Shown here piece by piece: positions 55,160-64,000 of a stretch of 64,000 nucleotides of DNA; position 1 is the stretch's first letter, and every line of letters starts with the position of its first letter. Origin of the DNA: Chersky-840 sp963794615 (GTDB lineage Bacteria > Actinomycetota > Acidimicrobiia > Acidimicrobiales > UBA8190); the NCBI GenBank assembly GCA_963794615.1, contig CAWCEP010000008.1, positions 52,879-116,878 of the forward strand, read 5' to 3'. The notes under the pieces were generated by a model. The model was not told the origin of the DNA. It did not search any database and saw only the letters and a list, made by a program, of their open reading frames with translations. The translations under genes were made by a program, and so were the position numbers.

Positions 55160-55936
55160 TCAATGAGCCGGGCGCCGGTCGGCGTCGAGCTCGCGAGCGA
55201 TGGCGCGATAGGCCTCGGCGCCGGGTGACGTCGGCGCGTGTTGGAGGATGCAGCGACCCTGCGCGGGGGCCTCGGCGAAACGGATCGACTTGCGGACGGG
55301 CGGCTCCAACACGCTCAGGCCGTAGCGGGCCTTGACGTCGTCGAGGACGGCCTTGCCGTGACGGGTCCGCTCGTCGTACATGGTGGCGATCACGCCCCGC
55401 ACCTCGAGATCGGCGTTGGCGAACATGCGCACGTCGTCGATGGTCTCGAGCAACTGGCCGACACCCCGGTGGCTGAGGGCCTCGCACTGCAGCGGGATCA
55501 GGACCTCGTTGGCGGCGGTGAGGCCGTTGATGGTGAGGACCCCGAGCGACGGCGGGCAGTCGATGATGATCATGTCGTAGTCGTCGGCCACCGTGGCCAG
55601 CGCCAGGGCGAGGACGTGCTCGCGGCCCGTGCGCGTCAGGAGATGGACCTCGGACCCGGCGAGGTCGATGGTGGCGGGGAGGATGTCGAGGCCGTCCACG
55701 CTGGCGACGACGCGACGCGCGTCGGCCGCCTTCATCTTCCGGACGAACACGTCGTGCAGGGATTGATGGAGGTTCTCGGGATCGATGCCGACCGAGTAGG
55801 TGAGACACGCCTGGGGGTCGAGATCGACCAGGAGCACCCGGCGCCCCATCTGCGCCAAGGCGAACCCGAGGGCGTGGACCGACGTCGTCTTGGCGACGCC
55901 CCCCTTCTGGTTGGCCACCGCCACGATGCGCGTCAC
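55160..55936 (-). CDS. ParA/Soj-type ATPase
   Basis: 258 residues. The deviant Walker A is NQKGGVAKTTSVHALGFAL (residues 9-27), Walker A' VLLVDLDPQACLTYSVG and Walker B IIIDCPPSLGVL. A parB partner is not adjacent and no parS-like site was seen, so this is an orphan ParA, perhaps for positioning a protein complex rather than the chromosome. GTG at 55936. Confidence 0.88.
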   Translation of the reverse strand: MTRIVAVANQKGGVAKTTSVHALGFALAQMGRRVLLVDLDPQACLTYSVGIDPENLHQSLHDVFVRKMKAADARRVVASVDGLDILPATIDLAGSEVHLLTRTGREHVLALALATVADDYDMIIIDCPPSLGVLTINGLTAANEVLIPLQCEALSHRGVGQLLETIDDVRMFANADLEVRGVIATMYDERTRHGKAVLDDVKARYGLSVLEPPVRKSIRFAEAPAQGRCILQHAPTSPGAEAYRAIARELDADRRPAH

Positions 55937-56027
55937 GGCCGGAGTCTAAAGCACCCTCGTCCCCGCGTTTCGGGGGTGTCGTGACGGAGCATCCCGGCGA
56001 AGCCAAGAACGCCGAGAGCGTTGAACG

Positions 56028-56501
56028 TCAGCCGGCGGGTGGCCGCTCCGGCGGGTCCAACTTGGCGAGAAGCGACCGGAGCCGCACCAGCTCGGGGGTG
56101 GTCAGGGCGGAGAACGACGCCGGCGGTTGGCCGAGAATCTTGCGCACCTGGGCCTGGGCCTCGACCCCGCTGTGCGACAGGACCACCATCTTGACCCGGC
56201 GGTCGGTGGCATGCGTCCGCCGCTCGGCGAAGCCGGCCGACTCGAGGCCGTCCACCAGCGAGGTCACGTAGGACGGATCGCAGCGGAAGTACTCGGCCAG
56301 GTCCCGCATGGGGACGGGCTGGTCGGGCGAGAGCTTGAGGAGGGTCTTCAGGCCCCCCGGAGCCAGGCCGATGGCGTCGCAGGCCTCGTGGAAGCGGCTC
56401 TGGCCCTCGCGTTCGAACACGAACCCGTAGAGGGCGTGCCAGGCGTCCCCGGCCGCCGCTTCCCGCTCCTTGCCCTGCTCGGGCGCCCCATCACTTGACA
56501 T
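56028..56501 (-). CDS. MarR family transcriptional regulator
   Basis: 157 residues. Winged helix-turn-helix: GLAPGGLKTLLKLSPDQP, MRDLAEYFRCDPSYVTSLV, DGLESAGFAERRTHATDRR and VKMVVLSHSGVEA. It is divergent from a DHA2 exporter 69 bp away, as in many MarR/exporter pairs, so it is likely the exporter's repressor. Start at 56501 with GAAAG upstream; an upstream ATG at 56540 lies in the intergenic region. Confidence 0.87.
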   Translation of the reverse strand: MSSDGAPEQGKEREAAAGDAWHALYGFVFEREGQSRFHEACDAIGLAPGGLKTLLKLSPDQPVPMRDLAEYFRCDPSYVTSLVDGLESAGFAERRTHATDRRVKMVVLSHSGVEAQAQVRKILGQPPASFSALTTPELVRLRSLLAKLDPPERPPAG

Positions 56502-56570
56502 CTTTCGACCTTTTAGTAACCTTAACGATCTCGGCCACAACTATCAACATTTGACGGGAGTCTATTACCG

Positions 56571-58063
56571 ATGGGTCACGAAGGTGCGGAGCAAGCGCTG
56601 ACCGAACACAGGAACGCCGGGCTCGCCCTGGTGCTGATCTGTGCGGTGCAGATGATGGTGATCCTCGACGGCACCATCGTGAACATCGCCCTGCCTTCGA
56701 TCCAGCACGAGCTCCACTTCTCCGCGCCGGGCCTCGAGTGGGTCATCACCGCCTACGCGCTGACCTTCGGAGGACTGCTCCTTCTCGGCGGACGCAGCGG
56801 AGACCTCTTCGGCCGGCGCCGGATGTTCACCATCGGCGTCATCATCTTCACCGCCGCCTCGCTCCTGGGCGGGTTCGCCACCGACCAGCTGTGGCTGATC
56901 GCGGCCCGGGTGGCCCAGGGTGTCGGTGGCGCCATCGCCTCGCCCACCGCCCTGGCCCTGATCCAGAACACCTACCCCGAAGGGCCCAAGCGGTCGCGGG
57001 CCATGGGTGTGTACGCGGCGATGTCGGGGGCGGGCGGTTCCCTCGGGCTCCTCCTGGGCGGGATCCTGACCGATGTCGCCTCGTGGCGGTGGGTGCTGTT
57101 CGTGAACGTGCCCATCGGCCTCACCGTCGCCATCGCCGCACCACGCGTGCTCGGCACCACACCCACCCGACGCGGCCGCCTCGACCTCCCCGGCGCCCTG
57201 TCGGTCACGCTCGGCATGGCCTCACTCGTCTACGGGTTGTCCCGGGCCGCCACCGCGGGCTGGTCCGACCAGCTTGACCGTCGTGGCGTTGGCCGTGGCC
57301 GTGGTCCTGCTCGTGACGTTCGTGGCCATCGAGACCAAGAGCCCGCACGCCTTGATGCCCCTGCGCATCTTCTCGGATCGCAACCGGGCCGGCTCCTACG
57401 TCATCATGCTGTGTCTGGCCGCGGCCATGTTCGCCACCTTCTTCTTCATCACCCAGTTCGTCCAGAACATCCTGGGCTACAGCCCCCTCAAAGCCGGGTT
57501 CGCCTTTCTCCCCATGACCATCGGGATCGGCGGGTCGGCCAACATCATCTCGCGCCTGGTGGGCAAGATCGGGCCCCGCCGGCCCATGACCGTCGGCCCC
57601 CTCATGGTCGCCAGCGGCCTCATGTGGCTGTCGTTCGTGGGTGTGCACGCCGCCTACATCTCGATCGTCGGGCCCCTGCTCCTTCTCGCCATCGGCATGG
57701 GGTCGACCTTCGTCCCCTTGACCCTCACCGTCATGTCCCGGGTCCCCCGGGGCGAGGCCGGGCTGGCCTCGGCGCTGTTGAACACGGGGCAGCAGATCGG
57801 TGGGTCTCTGGGCCTGGCCGTGCTCGTCACCGTGGCCACCAGTGTCACGAAGAGCCACCTGGTGTCGGCCGGGCACACCATCAGCCGAGGCCCAGCACGC
57901 CCTGGCCACGACGAACGGCTACGACGCCGCCTTCCGGATCGGGTCGCTCATCGCCTTCGTGGCCTTCCTGCTGGCCGTGACGGTGATCAGAGGCACCACC
58001 CCGGTGCCGGCGGCGGTGTCCAACGTGAGCGCCGGCGCCGAGCCCGAGGCGGCCGTCGCCTGA
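56571..58063 (+). CDS. DHA2-family MFS exporter, two frameshifts
   Basis: About 495 residues. ILDGTIVNIALPSIQHELHF (motif D1), GGRSGDLFGRRRMF (motif A), TNTL-type VAQGVGGAIASPTALALIQ, then after a break near 57270 VVALAVAVVLLVTFVAIETK and TQFVQNILGYSPLKAGFAFL. A second break near 57890 precedes the last helix (GSLIAFVAFLLAVTVI). 14-helix drug exporter, proton-driven. The second exporter of this type in the window; not close to the one at 279-1805 in operon context. Confidence 0.85.
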
Positions 58064-58129
58064 GTCTTCGAGGTGGCAGACGGGGGTGTCCGGCGGACGC
58101 CACCGGACCATCACCCCCGCAGGCCAACG

Positions 58130-58203
58130 TGCCCCCGGCAGGAGTCGAACCCGCAACCTGGTGGGTAGAAGCCACCCGCTCTATCCAGTTGAGCTACGGA
58201 GGC
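58130..58203 (-). tRNA. tRNA-Arg (anticodon TCT)
   Basis: The minus strand folds as a tRNA: acceptor GCCTCCG pairs with CGGGGGC (one G-T pair), discriminator A, D arm TAGCTCAACTGGATAGAGC, anticodon stem GGTGG/CCACC with loop CTTCTAC, and T arm GCGGGTTCGACTCCTGC. Loop positions 34-36 read TCT, decoding AGA. No CCA is encoded. Confidence 0.93.
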
Positions 58204-58308
58204 GAAGACTCAGGTCAGCTGAGTTTGCGGCTCGCCCACTAAAGACCAGCGTACTCCGTGTATCGTTACAATCCTGCGTTGTCCGGTGTGTCATGCTGGA
58301 CCTTGCAT

Positions 58309-58383
58309 GGTGGCCGTAGCTCAGTTGGTTAGAGCGCCAGGTTGTGGCCCTGGAGGTCGGGGGTTCAAGTCCCCTCGGTCACC
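58309..58383 (+). tRNA. tRNA-His (anticodon GTG)
   Basis: Acceptor GTGGCCG/CGGTCAC with an extra 5' G at 58309 opposite C73, the His-specific feature; D arm TAGCTCAGTTGGTTAGAGC; anticodon stem CCAGG/CCTGG with loop TTGTGGC (anticodon GTG); T arm GGGGGTTCAAGTCCCCT. The IS481 remnant begins within a few bases of its 3' end. Confidence 0.95.
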
Positions 58384-58387
58384 CCGT

Positions 58388-58660
58388 GATGTGTCGCAAT
58401 CAGCGACTTATCTGTCAGGACATCGTAGAGGGCCGACCCAGAGATCGCCGATGGTAATTCCGCGCGGGGATCGATCGTGAGAATGCACAGGGATTCGCCT
58501 TCGAGCGTGAGAATCCGAACTCGGCATCGGCGATCATTCAGCGCGACCGCCTGACCTTTGACGCGGGTGCCCACGCCGATGTGGCGAAGTCTTCCCTCAT
58601 GACGAAGCGTCACCTTGCCGACCGTATGAACCTTGTTGTGGCGGATGGGATGTGGCGCTG
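58388..58660 (-). mobile_element. IS481-family insertion sequence remnant (transposase C-terminus and one end)
   Basis: On the minus strand, VGKVTLRHEGRLRHIGVGTR, RRCRVRILTLEGESLCILTI and DPR form the C-terminal end of IS481-type transposases (KVTLR-x-RL-HIGxG ... GE-L-x-LTxDP). The catalytic DDE core is absent. Downstream of it, at 58392 and 58413, TGTC-based repeats (TGTCGCAATCAGCGA, TGTCAGGACATCG) resemble IS481 ends. The remnant starts right after the 3' end of tRNA-His. The other end cannot be placed. Confidence 0.6.
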
Positions 58661-58848
58661 GGCCGCGATCGTGAGATTGGCCCGCCCGCGCAGTTGGGAT
58701 TGTCCGCTCGGCCAACATAACCACGCCATGCCCCAGCTAGACCGATTGGGTGACGGGGGTCCGGCCGGTCCAGGATGCCCGCACCTCTGTAATCCGGACG
58801 CCTCCCCTCGTCTTGATCGCCCGGCTGTGTGCGAGTAGGAACAGCCCG

Positions 58849-59941
58849 ATGTCAGCTGGCCCCTGTCATTCGCCCACGGACAGCGCCGAGTCGCCAGGCG
58901 GCCCGGCTGAGGACGCGCCGATGGTGAGCGTGCTCATCTCGACCTACAACCGGCCTGATCTCCTGTTGAAAGCGGTGGCGAGCGTCCGGCGCCAGACTCT
59001 GTCCGACCTCGAGATCATCGTCCGGGACGACGCCGGAGGCGGCGACGTGCGGACCCACCCTCGCCGCGCTGGGCGACGCTCGCATCAAGTACCGGCGCAA
59101 TCGTCGCAACCTCGGACTGTGTGAAACGAACATCCTCCTGTACGGCGAGGCGCGGGGCCGCTACGTCGCCCACCTCGACGACGACGACGAGTGGGAGCCG
59201 GAGTTCTTGGCCCGCTTGGTGGCCCCCCTGGAGCGGCACCCACAGATCGACCTGGCGTTCTGCAACGGCCGCGTCATCGACGACCACGGCCGGACCCAGT
59301 GGGGCCGCACGACTGAGAGGGAACGGCGCTGGGGCCGCGCCGGACTCCGTACTGGCGTGCACGAGGACGGTCGGCGCATCGCCTCCGTGGTGAGGGCTGT
59401 GCCAACGAGCCACGCTGCGGTCGTCCGGCGCGGCGTTGCCCTCGACACCGCCCTCATGGACGCCCGAGCCGATCGAGCCTGGGATATGCAGACCGCCTCC
59501 CTGGCGGTTCGGTCGAACGGGCTGGTTTGGTTCGAGCGGGAGCGCCTGGCGCGTTACCGGGTGCACGAGGGCCAGATGAGCGACTTCCTTTTGGCGGGCC
59601 GACACGACGACGTTACGTTCTCGGGGCTCGTGTTCTGTCTGTCCCGGTTCAGCGAAGATCCGCTTTTCCAGGCCGAGCGCCACGAGCTGCGGGTCCGCTT
59701 GTCCAAAGAGCGAACCAACTGGGCCCTCTCCCTCCTCGTCACGGGGCACGCCGAGGAGGCGCTCCAACAGGTGAGCGCCGCTCGGGCGGCATCCGCGACT
59801 GCTCGGGTGTTGGCGGTCAGCGCCATCGGCGCGGGTGGCGCTCGCAGTACCCCGACTGGCCGTGGGGCCGGGCCTGGTCCAGCTGGACTCGTATTGGCGC
59901 CGACTGCGCCGGCTGCGCCTGGGGGTGGTTCCGTCGGCTAG
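58849..59941 (+). CDS. Glycosyltransferase family 2, one or two frameshifts
   Basis: About 350 residues. The GT-A fold is seen in PMVSVLISTYNRPDLLLKAV, VRRQTLSDLEIIVRDDAG and, after a break near 59045, GRYVAHLDDDDEWEPEFLAR with the DxD motif. Later: DARADRAWDMQTASLAVR and LARYRVHEGQMSDF, which suits sugar transfer to a lipid or polysaccharide. The last 40 residues are in doubt because another frame gives VPRLAVGPGLVQLDSYWRR. First gene of the polysaccharide-type cluster. Confidence 0.8.
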
Positions 59942-60850
59942 TGGATCCGGACCCCAGGCCGCGCATCTGGCACCACGCCTCCCGTGGGCCGCGCTCTTGG
60001 CCGAGCGCCGCCTCCTCTGGGACGCCCTAGCGGCGCTGCCCCTCCCGCTCAGGCGGCAGTTGCTCTTCCTCTGCTATCACAAGCGGCCGGGCCACTTCCG
60101 CCATCCCGCGACGTCAACGAAAAGGTCAACTGGCGCATTATCCACGACCGACGGGACCGCCTCGCCTGGACCTGCGACAAGATCCGCGTCAAAGAGTTCG
60201 CCAACCGACTCGGTATCGACGTCCCCCGAACTATTTGGACCGGAACCGACCTCGACGAGATCGCCCTACTCCGCCTGCCCGCCGCATGGGTACTGAAGCC
60301 CAACAACCGCAGCGGGCTCGTAATGTTCGGGAACGGCCCCACACCCCACTTAGAGGAGATCCGCAGGACGGTTGACTCGTGGACGGCTGACGCACGGGTC
60401 ATCGCCAAGGGCGAGTGGGCCTACACGCAGGCCGACCCGGGGCTCGTCCTCGAGGAACGAATCGGGCCAATGCCGGGCTCCCCGACGGACTACAAGGTGT
60501 ACGCCTTCGACGGCGAGCCCCACATGATCCTGGTCGACGTCGACCGATTCGGCCGTCACCGCAGGACGCGTTCTACACACCGGACTGGCGGCCCTTGGCA
60601 CTCCGCGACCGGGTGCCGGTGTTGGGAGAGCTCTCCCGGCCGCCAGGGCTGGACGCCATGCTCCGGGCGGCTCGATCGGTGGCCGCCGAGTTCGACTTCC
60701 TGCGCATTGACTTCTACATCGAGGCTGGCCACGTCTACCTCCGGGGAGCTGACGCCCTATCCCGGGGGCGGCCTCGAGCCCATGAAGCCCCGGAGCGCTG
60801 ACCACGAACTCGGTCGGCTGTGGCGCTTGCCAGTCACGGGCACGTCGTAG
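59925..60850 (+). CDS. TupA-like ATP-grasp protein, several frameshifts
   Basis: About 305 residues joined across breaks near 60115, 60548 and 60745. Landmarks: LLFLCYHKRPGHFRHP, NEKVNWRIIHDRRDRLAW, CDKIRVKEFANRLG, WVLKPNNRSG (ATP-binding Lys and glycine loop), PTDYKVYAFDGEPHMILVD and FDFLRIDFYIEAGHVYLRG, FGELTPYPGGG. This is the pattern of TupA-like ATP-grasp proteins from capsule and teichuronic-acid clusters. GTG at 59925 is a guess. Confidence 0.7.
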
Positions 60851-60885
60851 CTGCGGAGGGAGTCCGGGTCGGGGCCGGACGGGCC

Positions 60886-62070
60886 TCAAGGCAGTCGTCC
60901 CTGGAAGACCGGTGCCCCGACGAACGCCCTGCGCCAGGCCGCGAGCGCCGCCGGGGACGAGGTGACGTTCCACCCAGCCTGGTTGGGCTGCTCGTACCAG
61001 CACAGGGCGATTGTTGCCGGGAAGTCAGTGGCGACGGTGGCCGCCGCGTTGGTGATCCAGGCCGCCTTGGATTCCCCCACCGGCCTGCTCCCGAGCCGTC
61101 TGCTTCGGGAGACGAGGTCTCTGCGATCATCACGGGCTTGGACGGCGCCAGCGCCCGCAGGTTTGCATAGCTCGGCCCGAACACATTGGCGAACGTCGTC
61201 CACGGCTGAGACTGCGTCCAGGCATTGTTGTAACCGTCGAGTCCCACCACATCGACATAACCGGCGCCGGGATAGAAGGCGTCGAATGGCTTGCCGGAGT
61301 CGTCGACGTTGGGGGACCAAACCCACTTCACGTTCGTCGCGCCGTCGGCGCGGAAACGGTCAACCACGTGCTTCCGAACGCGACGAAGATCGCCAGCGTG
61401 GTGCCCGGCTGGTTGGAAGGGTTCCACTTGGACCACACGCCGTTCATCTCCCAGTCGAGCCGGATGTACACACTGCCAGGCCACGCCTTGGCTAGGGCGG
61501 CTGACGTATCGAGGTAGGAATCGCACGCCCCGGTGATGACGTCCTGAAGCGGGATCGTGTTCCGTTCCCCACGAGATCACAGGCGTCAGGTGGTCGGCAA
61601 GGAAGAGCTGCTCCTCGTTTCCCCAGTAGAGCGGCTCCCCGCCCGCCGCGCCGTCGCATTGCCAGGGGTCCTGATAGAACTCGGTGAAGCTGGGGAGCGA
61701 CCCCACCGCCGCCAGATAGGCCTGGAATTGGTTTCCCGTTGCCGGGTAGGTCGGGTCATCGACGGCGAAGCCGAGTGCGATCCGCGGGTGCGGGGCTGGG
61801 GGTGGGGGCACCGCCTCCGGTAGCGGGTTGGGTCGGGGGGTTGAGATCGTGCTCGTCGCTGAGGACGGTGGTGTCGGCACGAGCCGCGGACGTCGGGGGT
61901 GGGGCGAGCGGGGCGATGACGTGGGCAGGCCGACGCACCCCGGACCCGTGCACCTGTGTCGAGTGCGACCCTCTCACGAGATCGACGCCCATCAGAGCGG
62001 CGAGGACGACGAGCACCAGGAGCGCGCCGAGGGCGTTCTGGGCCTGGCGGCGGGAATGTTCAGCCTGCAT
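60886..62070 (-). CDS. Membrane-anchored GH26-like glycoside hydrolase, frameshifted
   Basis: About 390 residues. A single N-terminal membrane helix (NALGALLVLVVLAALMGV) leads into a Pro/Thr-rich linker and a (beta/alpha)8 domain: IALGFAVDDPTYPATGNQF, LTPVISWGTEHDP, RLDWEMNGVWSKWNP (catalytic acid/base Glu), VKWVWSPNVDDSGKP, DVVGLDGYNNA and KPVMIAETSS (nucleophile Glu). It ends NVTSSPAALAAWRRAF. Frame changes near 61820, 61570, 61390 and 61100. Related to beta-mannanases of family 26, here with a cell-surface position in a polysaccharide cluster. ATG at 62070. Confidence 0.75.
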
Positions 62071-62238
62071 GTGACTGGGGCTCCTGGCTTCGACCGAGGG
62101 GCCGCACACGCCGGGGTCGCCGCGCTGGCCTCTATGGACGTATCGGCATCCGACAGGAGCCAAATTGAGCCATTTGTGATTGTCACAGCATGGTCACCAC
62201 CCGGGTCTCGCCCCCGACGGCGCTGATTGTCGCCGTCG

Positions 62239-63716
62239 TCACGCGGGGGGCGGCGAGCCGTTCGACCTGGGCGCGCTAGTCGCCGGTTCGGGCCGCCCCG
62301 CCCCGCCCCGGAGGTTAGGAGCGATCGCCCGCTGGCACCGGGACCGCCGCAGGCTCGCCGGTTGTGCCCGGAAGGGCCTGGGCGGTTGCACGCCGGGCGG
62401 TGCCGGACACGGCTGGATCCGCCGGCCTTGCGGGCGGACCGGGCGTCGATCGCGACAAACCCGCTCCCCACCGCCTGAGCCAGGGCCCACGCCCACGCCG
62501 CCCCGGCCACACCGAGGGGACCCATGAGGAGCCATGCCCCGCCGAGCGCTACAACGGCCATACCCAGGTTCATCGCGGCCGCCTTATGCGGCTCCCCCCG
62601 CACACGCAGGATCGTGACATAGACGTTGGTCACGGCGTCGGGCGCGGCCACGACGACGAACAGGAGCAGGATCCCGTAGCTCTGCGCGGCGTAGGTCGGC
62701 CCGAAGGCCGCCAACACCAATCGACCGAACACGCTCAGGACAAGAACGGGGGGCACGACTCACGCGGCGATGAGCCGTGTGGCCCGCCGCACCGTGCTGG
62801 CCAGGGGCTCGTCGTCGTAGGAGAGGTCCGCCAGCAGATTGCCGGAGACCGCCGACGACACCGTTAGGAGAATGCCCGACAAGAGCCAGGCGATGTAGAA
62901 GTGGGCGGCCGCTACGCTCGACAGGCGGGCCACGACGAGTACCGGCATCAGGCTGGGAATCATGACGCCGCCCAGCGCTGTCATGTGGTGGAGGAACAAA
63001 TTTTCAGCCACTTCCCGATGTAGGGCACCACCCCGCGGGCTCTGTAACGGTGGCGCCGGCCAAGGGCGCGGACTTGGACCACGAGGGTGACGCCAGAGGT
63101 CAGGAACGAGCTAACGGTCCACACCGCGATGAGCCACGTCCCCGACCGCACCCCCAACAGCAGGAGCACGCTAAGCATGGCCAGCTTGAGTAGGCCGAAG
63201 GTCATGCCCCGGATGACGACGAAGTGCGCCGCACGCTCGGCAGTGAACACGTAGTCGAGAAGTGTTGCCACGGTCAGAATCGAAGTGCCAACCGCCACCC
63301 ACACGGCCGTGGCGGGCCGCCCCGCGAAGGCGAGGTCGCCGGACAGATGGGGGACCAGGATCGCGGTGGCAACTCCCACGGCCACCCCGAAACCCGCACC
63401 TCCAAAAACGAGTGCGTTCACGGCCGTCGACCACGTCTCGTCGTCTGCTCTCGGCAGAACTTGCAGCGCAGTGGTGCCAAGGCCCATCAGGGCCAGAGTC
63501 GAGGCGAACGTCATCGCCGCGATGATGGCGCTCGCGGCTCCCACAGGTCGCGGTGGGGAAGAGGTGAGTGGCTTCGGCCCAGAACCCAAGCCCGAAGAGG
63601 CCGTTCACCCCCGTGGCCAGGATCACCCAGCCGCTGTTGCGAACCAGGTGGTTGCGCCGGTAGCAAGTGCTGGCCGCGTGGGCTAGCGCTTGCACGCGCC
63701 GCGACACGCCGTTCAC
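62239..63716 (-). CDS. Polysaccharide flippase-like (Wzx/MATE-type) membrane protein, frameshifted
   Basis: About 480 residues in four or more pieces. N-terminal: NSGWVILATGVNGLFGLGFW, then SAIIAAMTFASTLALMGLG, AVWVAVGTSILTVATLLDYV, FYIAWLLSGILLTVSSAVSG and VFGRLVLAAFGPTYAAQSYG, PLGVAGAAWAWALAQAVGSG. This is a 12- to 14-helix O-antigen/capsule flippase layout. Breaks occur near 63540, 63000, 62760 and 62420. GTG at 63716 overlaps the stop of the upstream gene (GTGA). The C-terminal end is not exact. Confidence 0.7.
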
Positions 63717-64000
63717 GGCCCGACTCGGGAGCGTGCCGCCTCGACGAGGGGAGCCGAGCGCCACCGCTGAGCCGTGGCGACCCCCATGGCCATCCGTCCG
63801 AGGGCCCGGCTCGCGACGGCTCCCGGCCCGGCCCACGCTGGGAGGCACATGACGGCGTCAACGAAGGCGTCGAAGTCGGCTGCGTAGCCGGCGTCGGATT
63901 TGGCCGCCACCAGCTTCGGGCCGTACAGCGCCATGTCGGACCGGGCCACTGGGTCGCGGGCGACGAGCGCCATGCGGTCCCGGAGTTCGCTAGCCGACCC
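63713..64000 (-). CDS. 3' end of a gene leaving the window, polysaccharide cluster
   Basis: The frame runs from the window edge to a TGA at 63713-63715, overlapping the flippase start. Visible end of the protein: SASELRDRMALVARDPVARS, MALYGPKLVAAKSDAGYAAD and FDAFVDAVMCLPAWAGPGAV. It ends in an Arg-rich tail. I do not recognise the family from this portion. It is co-transcribed with the flippase gene and is presumably part of the same pathway. Confidence 0.5.
   Translation of the reverse strand, partial: GSASELRDRMALVARDPVARSDMALYGPKLVAAKSDAGYAADFDAFVDAVMCLPAWAGPGAVASRALGRMAMGVATAQRWRSAPLVEAARSRVGP

Noticed and set aside
55160..55936. ParA as part of a chromosome or plasmid partition locus
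   Set aside because: No parB, parS-like sites or origin features are close by.
1..64000. CRISPR array, prophage, restriction-modification, toxin-antitoxin or secondary metabolite core genes
   Set aside because: I looked for evenly spaced direct repeats, phage structural or integrase genes, and PKS/NRPS motifs and saw none. The only mobile signal is the IS481 remnant.

Overview
The window comes from a GC-rich actinobacterial chromosome. Codon third positions are almost all G/C, GTG starts are common, and many genes overlap by 4 bp (ATGA/GTGA). The mix of genes (RcpC/TadE/G-type Tad locus, FadD19-like ligase, CYP125/142-like P450, Fpg, DUF2630, DUF2252, YceI) suits an uncultivated member of the Acidimicrobiia or a relative; that placement is inference. 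Many genes are interrupted by single-base indels that keep motif order intact (about 6.4-12.5, 14.6, 15.3-20.6, 27.8, 34.8, 40.9, 46.0, 49.0, 53.3, 57.3 and 59-63 kb). Most look like residual sequencing or assembly errors rather than real decay, so I annotate those loci as single genes and say where the frame breaks.

Layout. 0-6.4 kb: tail of an MFS exporter, a DHA2 exporter divergent from its probable TetR regulator (two operator-like palindromes), an alpha/beta hydrolase, a hemerythrin-like protein and a membrane GGDEF protein. 6.4-12.5 kb: a minus-strand, translationally coupled operon P450 - TetR - alkylglycerol-monooxygenase-like membrane oxygenase - phosphonate-monoester-hydrolase-type sulfatase - PhnZ-like diiron oxygenase - PhnY-like dioxygenase. 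This is the most interesting unit: it reads as a route for degrading ether-linked phosphonolipids or related phosphonates. 12.6-15.3 kb: a membrane protein with an EXORDIUM-like HExxE motif and a GT87-like transferase.

15.3-33.3 kb is a Tad/Flp pilus region. A minus-strand arm (cpaB-tadE-tadG-tadE) and a plus-strand arm (cpaB-tadZ-tadA-tadB-tadC, then a membrane protein, a histidine kinase and a NarL-type regulator) diverge from a large inverted repeat of about 934 bp that carries both copies of cpaB and its upstream region. Two nearly identical Flp pilins follow at 31.2-31.7 kb and share a 17-bp upstream element with both cpaB copies. Several GT-C-like membrane proteins sit in and around the locus. 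No prepilin peptidase is visible.

33.3-49.9 kb holds general and catabolic metabolism: a secreted hydrolase, Fpg, a FadD19-like ligase with an enoyl-CoA hydratase, a methyltransferase, an epoxide-hydrolase-like enzyme, a flavoprotein, a second acyl-CoA ligase, an ArsR-SRPBCC operon with tandem operators, a thioesterase, an aldo/keto reductase and a DUF2252 protein. 50-58 kb: YceI with an elaborate upstream region, a PAS-GGDEF-EAL protein, a metallo-beta-lactamase-fold protein, DedA, a zinc ribbon protein, an orphan ParA, and a MarR/DHA2 exporter pair.

58.1-64 kb: tRNA-Arg(TCT) and tRNA-His(GTG) mark a boundary. An IS481-family remnant abuts the 3' end of tRNA-His, and beyond it lies an exopolysaccharide-type cluster (GT2, TupA-like ATP-grasp, GH26-like hydrolase, flippase, and a gene running off the window).
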